Shown piece by piece: positions 53,515 to 62,269 of a stretch of 64,000 nucleotides of DNA. Within the stretch, counting starts at the first letter, position 1; the number at the start of each line of letters is the position of its first letter. The notes beneath the pieces are model-generated. The model made no database searches, was not told the origin of the DNA, and saw nothing but the letters and a program-made list of their open reading frames with translations. The position numbers and the translations under genes were made by a program. The stretch is from Polyangia bacterium (GTDB lineage: Bacteria; Myxococcota_A; Polyangia; Nannocystales; Nannocystaceae), in assembly GCA_030424595.1 (NCBI GenBank), contig JAUHWG010000027.1, positions 95,056-159,055 on the forward strand. Reading direction: 5' to 3'.

Positions 53515-53680
53515 CTAGGAGGCCGTGGTGAAAGTCCCGTGGGCTCTCGCGCCGCAATCGTTGGCTCTCTTGGCTTCGACGAAACGCCGCTGTACCGGGC
53601 CGTACCGCAAGTTTCGGCGGGGCCGAGAGGGGCGACGAGGGCCAGCGAGAGCGTGCGGGACTTTTGCCACGGCCTCCTAG
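53515..53680. repeat. Dispersed repeat element, copy C (most complete, 166 bp)
   Basis: The ends are imperfect inverted repeats of roughly 35 bp. The left end starts CTAGGAGGCCGTGG at 53515, continuing AAAGTCCCGTGGGCTCTCGC; the right end reads GAGAGCGTGCGGGACTTTTG then CCACGGCCTCCTAG to 53680. The interior has a region (about 53540-53625) shared with copies A and B. No coding capacity or transposase is seen. It lies in the 53361-53716 gap between convergent genes; the rest of that gap is unremarkable. Confidence 0.85.
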
Positions 53681-53716
53681 GTGCTGACAGTGAAGAGCCA
53701 CCGCAGAGGTCCTCGC

Positions 53717-54244
53717 CTACTGGCGGGTGAGATGCTCCACCAACCACGCCCGCGCCATCCGCCAGTCGCGCTCGGCCGTGCGCTGCGAGATCTCGAGCAG
53801 TGTGGCGATCTCCTGCATCTCAAGGCCGCCAAAGAAGCGGAGGTGAACAACCTCTGCGGCGCGCTGATGGAGCGACGAGAGCTCCTTCAGCGCATCATCC
53901 AGCGCCAGCAGCTCGATCGTCCCCTGCTCTATCCCGACCTCCGTCAGGACGACGCGCGTCAAGGATCCGCCTCGCTTGATCGCCGCGCTCCTCCGCGCGC
54001 GGTCGACCAGGACGCTGCGCATGGCCACGGCCGCGGCCGCGGCGAGGTGTGCCTCGGAGTTGATGGTGAGCGAGGCACGGCGCATACGCATCCACGCTTC
54101 GTGGACGATCGAGGTCGGTCGCGCCGCATCGCCGATCCGATACCGGCGGCGCAGACGGGCGGCAGTCGACCGCAACTCATCGTAGATGCCTGGCAGGAGA
54201 GCGTCGAGCTCCTCCGGTCCAAGTTGTGGAGTCCTCGGGGGCAT
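53717..54244 (-). CDS. ECF-type RNA polymerase sigma factor
   Basis: Protein of about 175 residues. The N-terminal part (LPGIYDELRSTAARLRRRY, ARPTSIVHEAWMRM) is region 2 of the ECF subgroup found in planctomycetes, acidobacteria and myxobacteria (TIGR02999-like). Region 4 is EVVHLRFFGGLEMQEIATLLEISQRTAERDW in outline, a clear helix-turn-helix. ATG 54244 is preferred; GTG 54247 is adjacent. Divergent by only 37 bp from a large Ser/Thr kinase. In this sigma group kinases often replace anti-sigma factors, so regulation by the neighbour is likely. Confidence 0.9.
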   Translation of the reverse strand: MPPRTPQLGPEELDALLPGIYDELRSTAARLRRRYRIGDAARPTSIVHEAWMRMRRASLTINSEAHLAAAAAVAMRSVLVDRARRSAAIKRGGSLTRVVLTEVGIEQGTIELLALDDALKELSSLHQRAAEVVHLRFFGGLEMQEIATLLEISQRTAERDWRMARAWLVEHLTRQ

Positions 54245-54281
54245 CACTCATCTTTTCCATAGTATTTGAGGGGAGCGGGGA

Positions 54282-57200
54282 TTGGGAGTCAGTGCCGAAG
54301 CGATGCGTTGTTTCCTCGTGGTGTGTGACGCCGCGCCATCCGAGCTCGACACACTTCTCATCGCAGAATGCGGAGGTGATACAGCGCTGATCGCCGAGGT
54401 GCTAGCGCTCGTCGAGTCGGACCGACGACCCCACGCGCTCGACAGCCTGCGGCTCGGCTCGATCGCGCGCCACATGAGTCAACGGGCGGTGGCTGAGCCC
54501 GAGGTCGCGGAGGAGCCCCTGCCAGAGCGCGTCGGCTCGTACCGCATCGTCGAGCATCTCGGGAGCGGTGGGATGGGCGTGGTCTACCTCGGCGAGCAGG
54601 AGCATCCGAGGCGCCAGGTCGCGCTGAAGACCGTCCACCCCTGGATGCGGACCGAGGCTGCGCTCGAGCAGTTCCACGACGAGGTGCAGGCGCTCGGCGG
54701 CTTGCTCCACCCGTCGATCCCGCAGGTGTACGAAGCATTTGAGGCGCAGGGGCAACCGTGGTTGGCGATGGAGCTCGTCCGAGGGTCGCCGATCGACCAG
54801 GCGACGCGTGGGTGGCCCGAACGCCGGGTGCTCTCCCTCCTGATCGAGCTGTGCGAAGCGGTCGAGCACGCCGCGCAGGCGGGGCTTGTGCATGGCGACC
54901 TCAAGCCCGACAACGTGCTCGTCAGCAGCGATGGCACGCTCAAGGTCCTCGACTTCGGATTGTCGCAGCGGGTGGGCAAGAAGCGCTCCTTCATCGGCGG
55001 CACCCAGGGGTTCATCAGCCCAGGACGGCTCTCCGAGCGCACTGCCGACTACCGCGCGAATGTCTACGCGCTGGGGCGCATCAGCGCCCTGCTCCTACCG
55101 CTCGCGCGAGGGGACACGCAGGCGATCATCGAGCGCGCGTCGCTCGACGAGAGGGCGGAGCGATATGCTAGCGCAGGCGCCCTCGCGAACGATCTCCGAC
55201 GGGCCCTCGCTCGTCAGCCGGTGACCGCGAAGGCGCGAACACCCCTCTACCTCCTCGAACGCTTCATCGCTCGAAACCGTCGCGCGCTCGCCACACTGCT
55301 GCTCCTCGCGCTCCTCATCGGCGCTGGTATCGTCGGCACTCGCTGGGTCGAAGCGCGTGATGAGGCGCAACGGTTTCGCGAGGCCGAGTCTGCGCGGAGC
55401 GCCATGGAGGCTGTGCTCTCGGGATCCGACCCCGAGCAGGCCTCACGATCGTTCGCGGCCTTCGTCGAGCTCCCGAGCGTCCAGAACACACCGGCCTTGG
55501 CGACGGCCTGGATCGGAGAGGCCGCACGACGGGAGCGGGCTGGAGACGCGACCGGAGCCCTGGACGCGATCGCTAGCGCATACCTGGCATCGCCCGACGA
55601 AGCGCAGCGCGTCGTCATCAAGCGCCTGCTGGCGGCGACAATGTACTCGACGGGCCACCTGCGGGCGTTGGCCCGCCTCTCCAGCTCATTGCAGCGAGAC
55701 GGTGTGAGCCTCGGGGCGCTCAACGCCGATGCTGCGCTCGCACGTCGCGATTTCGAGTCAGCCGCAGAGGCCAGACCAGGGATCGCCGACTCTGTCCACG
55801 CTCTCTCCCGCGGTACACCGCTACCGGGCCTCGCACCCTACATCACCGAGCCCAGCGCGATGCGCCACGGCGACGAGCTCTACGTCGTCGAGCCTTGGCG
55901 GCGCGAGCTGGTCGTCCTCGACCTCGAGACGCCCGAGGAGACCCGCACCCTCCGACTCCCCGAGCACCTCACAGACAGCTGGGCCCACCCCCCGGTGTTG
56001 CTCCCAGGGGTTCCGCCAAGGCTCTCCGCGCGCCAGGGCGAGGTCCACCGTATATGGACAATCGGCGCGGACGGCTTTCATCTCGAGGGGACGATCGACA
56101 GTAGCCGCGTGCTCTCCATGGCCCAGCTCCCAGACGGGCGCCTGGTCGTCGGCCTCGGCCCCCCCGATCGGAACATTCTCCTAGGCACCCTCGATGGCGA
56201 CAGCTGGCGCTTCAAGCAAGCGCACCCGGAGACCGCGGAGCTCCTCGCGGACATCAACAGCGTGGATGTCGGCGATCTAGACGGCGATGGAGTCCCGGAG
56301 GTGGTCGCCGGCCTCGGTCCGTGGGGCAGATTCGCCGTCCGCGTGTACACCCTCTCGGACGACGCGATCGAGGTCGCAGCGGACCGTCTGCTGGGCGACG
56401 TATACCGCGTCGGAGTGCTCCGACGCGCCGATGGCAGCGTGCGCGTGCTCGCCCACAGGGCAGATGGGTACGGGAGCCGAGCGGTCTTTGGCGACGCCTC
56501 CCCGACCGGCGATCCTCCTGGGCTCTACATTTTTCGCCTCGAGGACGGCGAGCTGATTCAGGAGCGCTACGTCCAGGCCGCCTTTCCGGAAGAACCCAAA
56601 AACCCGCTGGTCATCGCGGACCTCGACGGCGACGGCGATGATGAGATTCTCGAGAGCCTGTACCACGACGACGAACGAGTGCTCCGCGTCGTCTTCCAGT
56701 CATCTCAGGAGCCGATCCTCATCCGCGGTATCAACGCGATCCAGGCGTGGCAGCTCGACGAAGACCCTGCCGCAGAGGTGCTCCTCCTCACCGACAAGAA
56801 AGAGTGCTTCCTCGCCGGAGTCGGCGATACGCCGCTGCCCCCCCTGGAGGAGCCCGCGATCATCGTCGGCGACCTGCCTCAGCTCGCCCGCGCCGAAGAG
56901 CTGATCCAGCTCGGGCTCGAAGACGCGGGCGTCAAGGCCATCGAGGAGGCGGCGCGGCGGACCGCCGATGACGTCGCCGCGGCAGCGATCTGGAGAGCGG
57001 CGGCGAAGCAGACGACGCCGACCGCCCAGAACCTGCCCGCCATCGCCGAGCGTTGGCAGCGTGCTGGCGAGCGTGCGCTCGTCGGGGCCTCGCGTGACGA
57101 GGCGTGGCGAAACTCCGCGTCGATCTGGCGTGACGTGGGGGAGAACGCGAAGGCGCTCCCGCTCTTGGAGCTCTTGGCGCGAGGCAGCCCGAAGGCCGCG

Positions 57201-58406
57201 GCTGAGGCCGAGGAGCTGAGGTCTGTCGTTCACACGCCGCGGTCGACCGTACTTGCGGATCTCCCGATCGCTCAGGCTTGGCAGATCGTAGCCCCCCGCT
57301 CCATCGCCCCCAGCGCGGACGGTCAGCGCCTACGCGCCTGGAACAGTCAGGCGCTCCTGCTCAACCGACCGCTCGAGTACGACGGCGGGCTCATCGGCCT
57401 CGAGGTTGAGCTCGATGTGACGAGGCTCGAGCTCGCCTCAGGCTTCTCCGTCTCGATCCGTCGTCCCGGGGTCGAAACGCCCTTGGTCGAGGTGAGCGTG
57501 GGCGGACAGGGCGGCGGGCTCGACGTGAGGGCCAAGGTGCTCTGCGGAAATATCCACAACTTCATCGAAGTTGCCGACCCGCAAGACCTCGACCTCAGCG
57601 TCCGACTCAGCGCGATCCGCATGCCCGGGGGGTCGCTGCTGTGCCGGCTTGACGATAGGTTGGCACAGCGCGCGCGGGGCGAGGCGGTCGATCTCTCGCC
57701 AGGTCCGCTCGAGCTAGAGGTTCGGTCCAGCGGCTCCGGCTCGGAGCACAGCAGCCAGCTCGCAGAGTTCGTCCTGAGGCGAGTGAGCGTCGTAGGCGCA
57801 CAGCTCCCCCCCTTTGAGCCAGCGCAGCCGACTCGTCACCGACTCCTGGACGCGCTCGCCAACGACGACCTCGCGCAGGCACGGACGCTCGTCGCTGAGA
57901 CGCTGGCAGGGGGCGACACCCAAGAGCTGGTCGATCTCCTCCGAACCCATCACCGGGCGCTGCTGCCGATCCTCGCGGACTTGGATCCGAGCCGTACCGC
58001 CGCACTCGTGGGGCAGAGCTGGCTCCGCGGCGCAAAACGGATCCACTCTCCATCGACACTGGCGCTGCTGGACGACCCTTTGCTCCTCCAGCTCCCCTCC
58101 TCGGCTCCAAAGTACTTACAGATCCTGCTCTTCCGCGCTGAGCTGGCGCACGAACGCGGTGAACGTGAGCGCGAGCTCAGGATCCTCCTCAGAGTGCGGG
58201 AGAGCAGTACCGGTGACGATATCGCCGAGGCCGAGCGTATGCTGGCAGCGCACTATCTCCACTATGGCGACGAGCCGAGCGCCCGCGAGCACCTCGCCGC
58301 CTACCTCCGACTGCGCAGCTCGTCGCTCGATAGGCAGCGGCTGTCTCGACTCTACCCCGATCTCGCGACGCTGCTCACCACACTCCCCCTTGAGAGGGTG
58401 AGATGA
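54282..58406 (+). CDS. Giant Ser/Thr kinase with FG-GAP repeats, ECF-sigma partner
   Basis: Protein of 1374 residues. Residues ~20-50 (LDTLLIAECGGDTALIAEVLALVE) are the N-terminal motif typical of kinases linked to ECF sigma factors. The kinase domain (~85-310) has LGSGGMGVVYLG, VALKTV, HGDLKPDN (Gly replaces the usual Arg of HRD), LDFGLSQ, and GTQGFISPGR where the APE-type Glu is lost. One membrane helix (ALATLLLLALLIGAGIVG) lies near 335. The large outer part includes FG-GAP/VCBS-type calcium loops (VGDLDGDGVPEVV, IADLDGDGDDEIL, ~660-790), TPR-like helices, and a concanavalin-like region. It starts at TTG 54282 or ATG 54303. HGD kinases lack activation-loop control but can be active; it probably senses an external signal. 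Confidence 0.85.
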   Translation: MGVSAEAMRCFLVVCDAAPSELDTLLIAECGGDTALIAEVLALVESDRRPHALDSLRLGSIARHMSQRAVAEPEVAEEPLPERVGSYRIVEHLGSGGMGVVYLGEQEHPRRQVALKTVHPWMRTEAALEQFHDEVQALGGLLHPSIPQVYEAFEAQGQPWLAMELVRGSPIDQATRGWPERRVLSLLIELCEAVEHAAQAGLVHGDLKPDNVLVSSDGTLKVLDFGLSQRVGKKRSFIGGTQGFISPGRLSERTADYRANVYALGRISALLLPLARGDTQAIIERASLDERAERYASAGALANDLRRALARQPVTAKARTPLYLLERFIARNRRALATLLLLALLIGAGIVGTRWVEARDEAQRFREAESARSAMEAVLSGSDPEQASRSFAAFVELPSVQNTPALATAWIGEAARRERAGDATGALDAIASAYLASPDEAQRVVIKRLLAATMYSTGHLRALARLSSSLQRDGVSLGALNADAALARRDFESAAEARPGIADSVHALSRGTPLPGLAPYITEPSAMRHGDELYVVEPWRRELVVLDLETPEETRTLRLPEHLTDSWAHPPVLLPGVPPRLSARQGEVHRIWTIGADGFHLEGTIDSSRVLSMAQLPDGRLVVGLGPPDRNILLGTLDGDSWRFKQAHPETAELLADINSVDVGDLDGDGVPEVVAGLGPWGRFAVRVYTLSDDAIEVAADRLLGDVYRVGVLRRADGSVRVLAHRADGYGSRAVFGDASPTGDPPGLYIFRLEDGELIQERYVQAAFPEEPKNPLVIADLDGDGDDEILESLYHDDERVLRVVFQSSQEPILIRGINAIQAWQLDEDPAAEVLLLTDKKECFLAGVGDTPLPPLEEPAIIVGDLPQLARAEELIQLGLEDAGVKAIEEAARRTADDVAAAAIWRAAAKQTTPTAQNLPAIAERWQRAGERALVGASRDEAWRNSASIWRDVGENAKALPLLELLARGSPKAAAEAEELRSVVHTPRSTVLADLPIAQAWQIVAPRSIAPSADGQRLRAWNSQALLLNRPLEYDGGLIGLEVELDVTRLELASGFSVSIRRPGVETPLVEVSVGGQGGGLDVRAKVLCGNIHNFIEVADPQDLDLSVRLSAIRMPGGSLLCRLDDRLAQRARGEAVDLSPGPLELEVRSSGSGSEHSSQLAEFVLRRVSVVGAQLPPFEPAQPTRHRLLDALANDDLAQARTLVAETLAGGDTQELVDLLRTHHRALLPILADLDPSRTAALVGQSWLRGAKRIHSPSTLALLDDPLLLQLPSSAPKYLQILLFRAELAHERGERERELRILLRVRESSTGDDIAEAERMLAAHYLHYGDEPSAREHLAAYLRLRSSSLDRQRLSRLYPDLATLLTTLPLERVR

Positions 58407-58421
58407 CGTCATAGACGCGCA

Positions 58422-58453
58422 GGGGCCCCGTCGACAGCGTCGACCGAGGCCCC
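58422..58453. terminator. Hairpin between convergent genes
   Basis: GGGGCC at 58422 pairs with GGCCCC at 58448, and inside them GTCGAC pairs with GTCGAC across a 3-base loop. It lies 15 bp after the kinase stop, between convergent genes. No T-tract is present, so its role in ending transcription is only probable. Confidence 0.5.
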
Positions 58454-58522
58454 GTGAAGGCCGTGCGTGCAGGTGGCCCCCGAGCAGCTCAGGCCCTCAC
58501 CCGAGGGCCGAGCCACGCTCTG

Positions 58523-59764
58523 CTACACGTCGCCGATGAGCTGGACGTCGCGGACCGTGAAGGTGCCCTGACCATACTGGCCTGCCCAGAAGTTGTCTCC
58601 GTTCGACAAGCACTGCATGGAGATCTCGTAGTCGCCTGGCTGGAAGCCGGTGTACACCCGACGGCGACTCCACATCGCGTGATGACCGTTGGAGTACTGC
58701 TGGTGCGCCACCCCCTCCTCTTCGTTGGAGCTGAAGACCTCACCTCCGGTCGTGCCGAGCCAGGATCCGTTGATCACCGGGCGACAGGTGAACCAAGCGC
58801 CGCCGTTGACATGGTAGTAGCTCGTGAACTCCTGGACCTCGATATTGCCGTGCTCGACCGTGAGCGTGGTCTGGTACTCAGTCATGTCGTACCAGTTCGA
58901 GTCGATCCCGTTGTTGATCTTCCAAGCGCCACCATAGGCATCATGGCCTTGGCCGACCTTGTCCGCGACATTGTCGAGCTCACGGACGATCAGCACGCTC
59001 GCGGAGTCCGTAGCGCTGACGTCGAGGGTGCCGGAGTCGTTGTAGCAACGGATCGAGAATGTGTGCGTGCCCGCGCTGATGTTCTTGTACAGCCGCGAGT
59101 GATGCCACATCGTCCAGCTCGCATACGTGCTCGTGAGCCCCGCCTGCCAGCGCGCGTTCTGGTAGGTCTGCTCCTCGGATGGGATAGGCTTGCCGTCCAT
59201 GAACGGGAGGCACCCCGCGTGGCCTCCGGTGCCGATAGGCAAGCTGATCGCGACCTCGATGTCGCCGCCGGCCGAGTCGAAGGTAAGGTCGCTGCCCGCC
59301 AGCTTCAACATCGGGTCCGTGACGCCGATCGCCGTCCCTGCCAGCGAGACCTTCTGGAAAACCTTGTTCTTGACCTGGTCGTACTCCCGCGTGATCGCCA
59401 CGGCGGTGCTCTCAGCACGACCGACGCTGACGCTGCCCGAGCTCGTCCGGCACTCGACACCGAGCGTGTGATCTCCTGCGGGGATATCGTAGTACACGCG
59501 GACGCGGTTCCACATCTGCGGCGCAAAGTTGGTGCGCATCCGGCCCTCATGCCAGGTAGCCACCTGCGGGAGGTTCTGCGCCTTGCCAGCCCATTCGCCG
59601 TCGATCGTCGGCCGACACGCAGAGTCACCGCCGCCATTGAGCGGGATGCTGAGCTCGATCTCCAGCGGACCACCGCGGGTCGTGATCGGCGCGTCCGCAC
59701 CGGCGATCTTCTTCCAACTCCCGGACGCCACCGACTCCGCCCCCTTCCAGCGGTGCTGGTACAT
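58523..59764 (-). CDS. Three-repeat beta-sandwich protein with a damaged 5' end
   Basis: Protein of 413 residues from the first ATG. It has three diverged repeats of ~130 residues, each with a Cys-containing strand (CRPTIDGEW, CLPFMDGKP, CRPVINGSW), a W-x-x-x-R-x-Y turn (WNRVRVYYDIPAGDHTL, WHHSRLYKNISAGTHTF, WSRRRVYTGFQPGDYEI) and a second Cys strand (GVECRTS, SIRCYND, SMQCLSN), suggesting a disulfide per domain and an exported protein. The coding frame is open upstream of the ATG and reads KSGDEEDVDCGGSTCNSCYG, a motif common in myxobacterial secreted proteins, before a TAG at 59849-59851. No signal peptide or start is found there, so the 5' end was probably lost. Function unknown. Confidence 0.6.
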   Translation of the reverse strand: MYQHRWKGAESVASGSWKKIAGADAPITTRGGPLEIELSIPLNGGGDSACRPTIDGEWAGKAQNLPQVATWHEGRMRTNFAPQMWNRVRVYYDIPAGDHTLGVECRTSSGSVSVGRAESTAVAITREYDQVKNKVFQKVSLAGTAIGVTDPMLKLAGSDLTFDSAGGDIEVAISLPIGTGGHAGCLPFMDGKPIPSEEQTYQNARWQAGLTSTYASWTMWHHSRLYKNISAGTHTFSIRCYNDSGTLDVSATDSASVLIVRELDNVADKVGQGHDAYGGAWKINNGIDSNWYDMTEYQTTLTVEHGNIEVQEFTSYYHVNGGAWFTCRPVINGSWLGTTGGEVFSSNEEEGVAHQQYSNGHHAMWSRRRVYTGFQPGDYEISMQCLSNGDNFWAGQYGQGTFTVRDVQLIGDV

Positions 59765-59889
59765 GCCGTAGCAGGAGTTGCAAGTGGAGCCGCCACAGTC
59801 GACGTCCTCCTCATCACCGCTCTTGGCTCTGTCGACCGAGAATCGCCCCTAGGCGGTCCGTTGGGGCGTTTGTGAGGGGGTCGATCAAA

Positions 59890-59922
59890 GATCGAACCAA
59901 GATCGAACCAAAGTCGAACCAA
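59890..59922. repeat. 11-bp tandem repeat, three units
   Basis: Two exact copies of GATCGAACCAA and one AGTCGAACCAA lie 125 bp upstream of the first ATG of the beta-sandwich gene, just beyond the in-frame TAG. The rest of the 59765-60317 gap shows no gene I can support. Confidence 0.85.
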
Positions 59923-60317
59923 TTTTTGGAGATCACTTCTGCACGTCGGACATCGAGAGCCCTCGTGGCGTGACCCGAAGCGGTGGCCCCCAGGCCGGGG
60001 TTGGACCGAGGCTCGCGAGCCTGCCTAGCGATCTCATTCTCCGCGACGTCACTGCCAGGTGCGCCAGCCTCGCCGCTGATCGTCCGGTGCTTCCCAGCTC
60101 CCCAACCAAGCTCTTGCTTCGGCTCGAGCCGCCGCTGTAGTGATCGCAGCCTGCGCGCCCATAAGGACAGCGAGCTGATTCCGGTCCTGAGCTCGGCCTC
60201 GCCGCGGCTTGAACTTCCGAACCGCACCACGCCGGGAGCGGACTTCTCGAGCAGACGCGACAAGAATCGCGATCGGAGAACCAGAACTAGAGAGACGCGG
60301 AGAAGCCTCTGTGTAGA

Positions 60318-61049
60318 ATGAAACAACGCCTCGTGTCACCTCTCCGCGCGCTTTCTTGCTCGCTCGCATTCCTACTTCTCAACCCTGGCTGCACGATCAG
60401 TGTCACCGACTTCAAGGAGACCGCACCCGATACCCAAGGCCTGACGGGAGACACCAGCACCGGTGTCTCCAAGGACACAAACAGCGCCACGACCAACACC
60501 ACGACCTCCGGCGACGTCGGCACGAGCACGACCAACGCCACGACCACCGGCGACGTGGGCACGAGCAACTCCGGCACAACCGAGGACTCAGGAGAAGGCG
60601 TGACCACCAACGCGACCACCGGCCTGGACCCCACAAGCGGTGTAATTCCCGCGTGCGAGGAGTTCACCGATGACCCGGAGCAGGTCCCGGGAGAGGCCTG
60701 CGAGTCCGCTCTCGGCTGCGAGGGCCTTACCCAAGAAGAGTGCCAGACACGCTTCTACGAGGGCGAGTCCGGCGTCACCGTCGAGTGTCGCAAAGGTGTC
60801 ATCTTCTATGGTTCCGCAGACGAAGACGGCGACTCTTGCGAGGGCGATACCTACGAGGTGTGCAGGGCCACGATCTTCGGCGGCCAGGGGGAACCGCCGT
60901 GCGACGGCTTCTATCGAGAGTTCGAGGACGAGCACCATGTCTTGAGTCTGGGCTGCGGGATCCCGATCGCCGAGGGGTTCGAAGGCTGCTACGTGGACGG
61001 AGGCGAACCCAAGGTCCCCGCGTGTGCCTGTCCGCCCCCAATCCCATAG
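60318..61049 (+). CDS. Cys-containing lipoprotein of unknown function
   Basis: Protein of 243 residues. The signal peptide ALSCSLAFLLLNPGC has a lipobox, followed by a ~75-residue Thr/Ser/Gly/Asp linker with two GDVGTS repeats. The C-terminal ~140 residues hold about ten Cys (for example ESALGCEGLTQEECQTRF, CEGDTYEVC, GCGIPIAEGFEGCYVDGG, CACPPP), suggesting a disulfide-rich extracellular domain. No family is recognised. ATG 60318 is preceded by TGTGTAG without a clear ribosome site. Confidence 0.7.
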   Translation: MKQRLVSPLRALSCSLAFLLLNPGCTISVTDFKETAPDTQGLTGDTSTGVSKDTNSATTNTTTSGDVGTSTTNATTTGDVGTSNSGTTEDSGEGVTTNATTGLDPTSGVIPACEEFTDDPEQVPGEACESALGCEGLTQEECQTRFYEGESGVTVECRKGVIFYGSADEDGDSCEGDTYEVCRATIFGGQGEPPCDGFYREFEDEHHVLSLGCGIPIAEGFEGCYVDGGEPKVPACACPPPIP

Positions 61050-61178
61050 GGCTCGAGGCGACCCGCCGCACGACGTAGCGCCCGATCGTATGACGTAGCA
61101 CAAGCCGTCGGCAGCGAAGAGTTGGTGCACGCGCTGCTTGTCAAACTCTGCTGGAAAAGGTCGAGGTGATGAAAGGCG

Positions 61179-61295
61179 TCAGCCGCCGTCTTGGCGGAGC
61201 AGTCCGCCGGGATCGCCGTCACAAGCACCCCCGCAGACCTCACCCCAGCACGGCGCGATGCACCCGCAGCCCGCTGGGGTCTCCCGAGCCACCAT
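61179..61295 (-). CDS. Possible small Cys-rich peptide
   Basis: A 38-codon minus-strand frame with five Cys (AGCGCIAPC, EVCGGAC) and a Gly-rich end. GGAGG lies 2 bases before ATG 61295 and 5 bases before an in-frame GTG at 61292. It lies 80 bp downstream of the metallophosphatase stop on the same strand, so it could share its transcript. The rest of the 61050-61374 gap is unremarkable. No family match and no maturase nearby, so chance is a fair explanation. Confidence 0.2.
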   Translation of the reverse strand: MVARETPAGCGCIAPCWGEVCGGACDGDPGGLLRQDGG

Positions 61296-61374
61296 CACCT
61301 CCGAGCTCGGCTCATCCCGTCCTCGCCGCGGCCGCTCGCGCCAACACAGCTCTCGCAGCTCTTCGTCACATGTC

Positions 61375-62175
61375 CTAGTCCAGAGTAAACGAGAGCATCG
61401 AGAGCCGAGTATGCGACTTATGAAGGCTTCCCTCTCGAAATTGAAACTTGTACTGGGAGTTTCGCCTTGTGCTCTTTCCGGACGCCACGACCCAGTCGAT
61501 CCCGTCCTTGGTAGGCCAAGCGCACGATTGATGGTCATGACCGAAGCAGAGGAAGTCGGTCCTGCCGGCGAGGAGCCGCATGACTTTCTCGGCGTCGACC
61601 ATCCGCATAACCCTATGACGGTCGAAGGGGTGGTGGTGGAAGTAGACGACCTTTCGCTTCTTGCTGTGCACGCGTAGGAGCTCTGCAAGCTTGCTCCGCT
61701 GCAGCTCTCCGACCTCTCCGCTCGCGAAGTGGGCTGCGTCATCCTCGCGCTCGACGACGGAGTCGACACCAATGAACACCACGTCGTCGACCACGCACGT
61801 CGTCGGAAAAAGATCCTCCATCGTCGCCGTCTCCGCGCCTGGGAAGGCGAGCAGGTCGACCATGATGTGCCGTCGAAAGCGGTCTTGCCCCGCTTCGGTA
61901 TAAAAATTTCCCCAGCGACCGTAATCATGGTTGCCGGGGCACGCGAGGAGCTTGAACCCCGCTTCTGTTAGCGGTCGCAGGAGCGTGACTGCGTTACGAT
62001 ACTGATTCTCCTTGGCGTCATCCGTGATGTCGCCGGTTATCAGGACGACGGGCTTTGTCTCATCGTCAAGATAGTGCTCGCAGACAATCTGGACGACCTT
62101 CTTGCAGTTTTCATTCTCCTCTCTGTGCATGTCCCCGTGAATATGAAGGTCAGAAAGATGGATGAATCGTGTCAT
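61375..62175 (-). CDS. Calcineurin-like metallophosphatase, paralogue 2
   Basis: Protein of 266 residues with the same ordered motifs as the enzyme at 40518: HLSDLHIHG (D-x-H), ITGDITDDA (GDxxD), PGNHDYG, VYFHHHPF and LCFGHDH (GHxH). Local similarity extends beyond the motifs (for example QDRFRRHIM against NFQRNVV, and KVMRLLAG against SLMRSLSG). It is a probable cyclic-nucleotide or related phosphodiesterase, cytoplasmic. It lies in a region with visibly lower GC than the rest of the window. A 94-bp gap separates it from the upstream gene at 62270 on the same strand. Confidence 0.85.
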   Translation of the reverse strand: MTRFIHLSDLHIHGDMHREENENCKKVVQIVCEHYLDDETKPVVLITGDITDDAKENQYRNAVTLLRPLTEAGFKLLACPGNHDYGRWGNFYTEAGQDRFRRHIMVDLLAFPGAETATMEDLFPTTCVVDDVVFIGVDSVVEREDDAAHFASGEVGELQRSKLAELLRVHSKKRKVVYFHHHPFDRHRVMRMVDAEKVMRLLAGRTDFLCFGHDHQSCAWPTKDGIDWVVASGKSTRRNSQYKFQFREGSLHKSHTRLSMLSFTLD

Positions 62176-62269
62176 GAAAAACCTCTGTACATCTCATTGG
62201 CGAAGGGATTGATGTGCAACTATCGATCGCCTGCTCGAACGTCGACGCAAGCTCCGGAGCCCGCCTTCT

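Noticed and set aside
58523..59764. Carbohydrate-binding or lectin function for the three-repeat protein
   Set aside because: The beta-sandwich repeats with Cys pairs are compatible with it, but no recognised sugar-binding motif is visible.
59814..60326. Minus-strand ORF of 170 codons upstream of the beta-sandwich gene
   Set aside because: It is in a different frame from the downstream gene, crosses the tandem repeat, and its Arg/Ser-rich translation looks non-coding.
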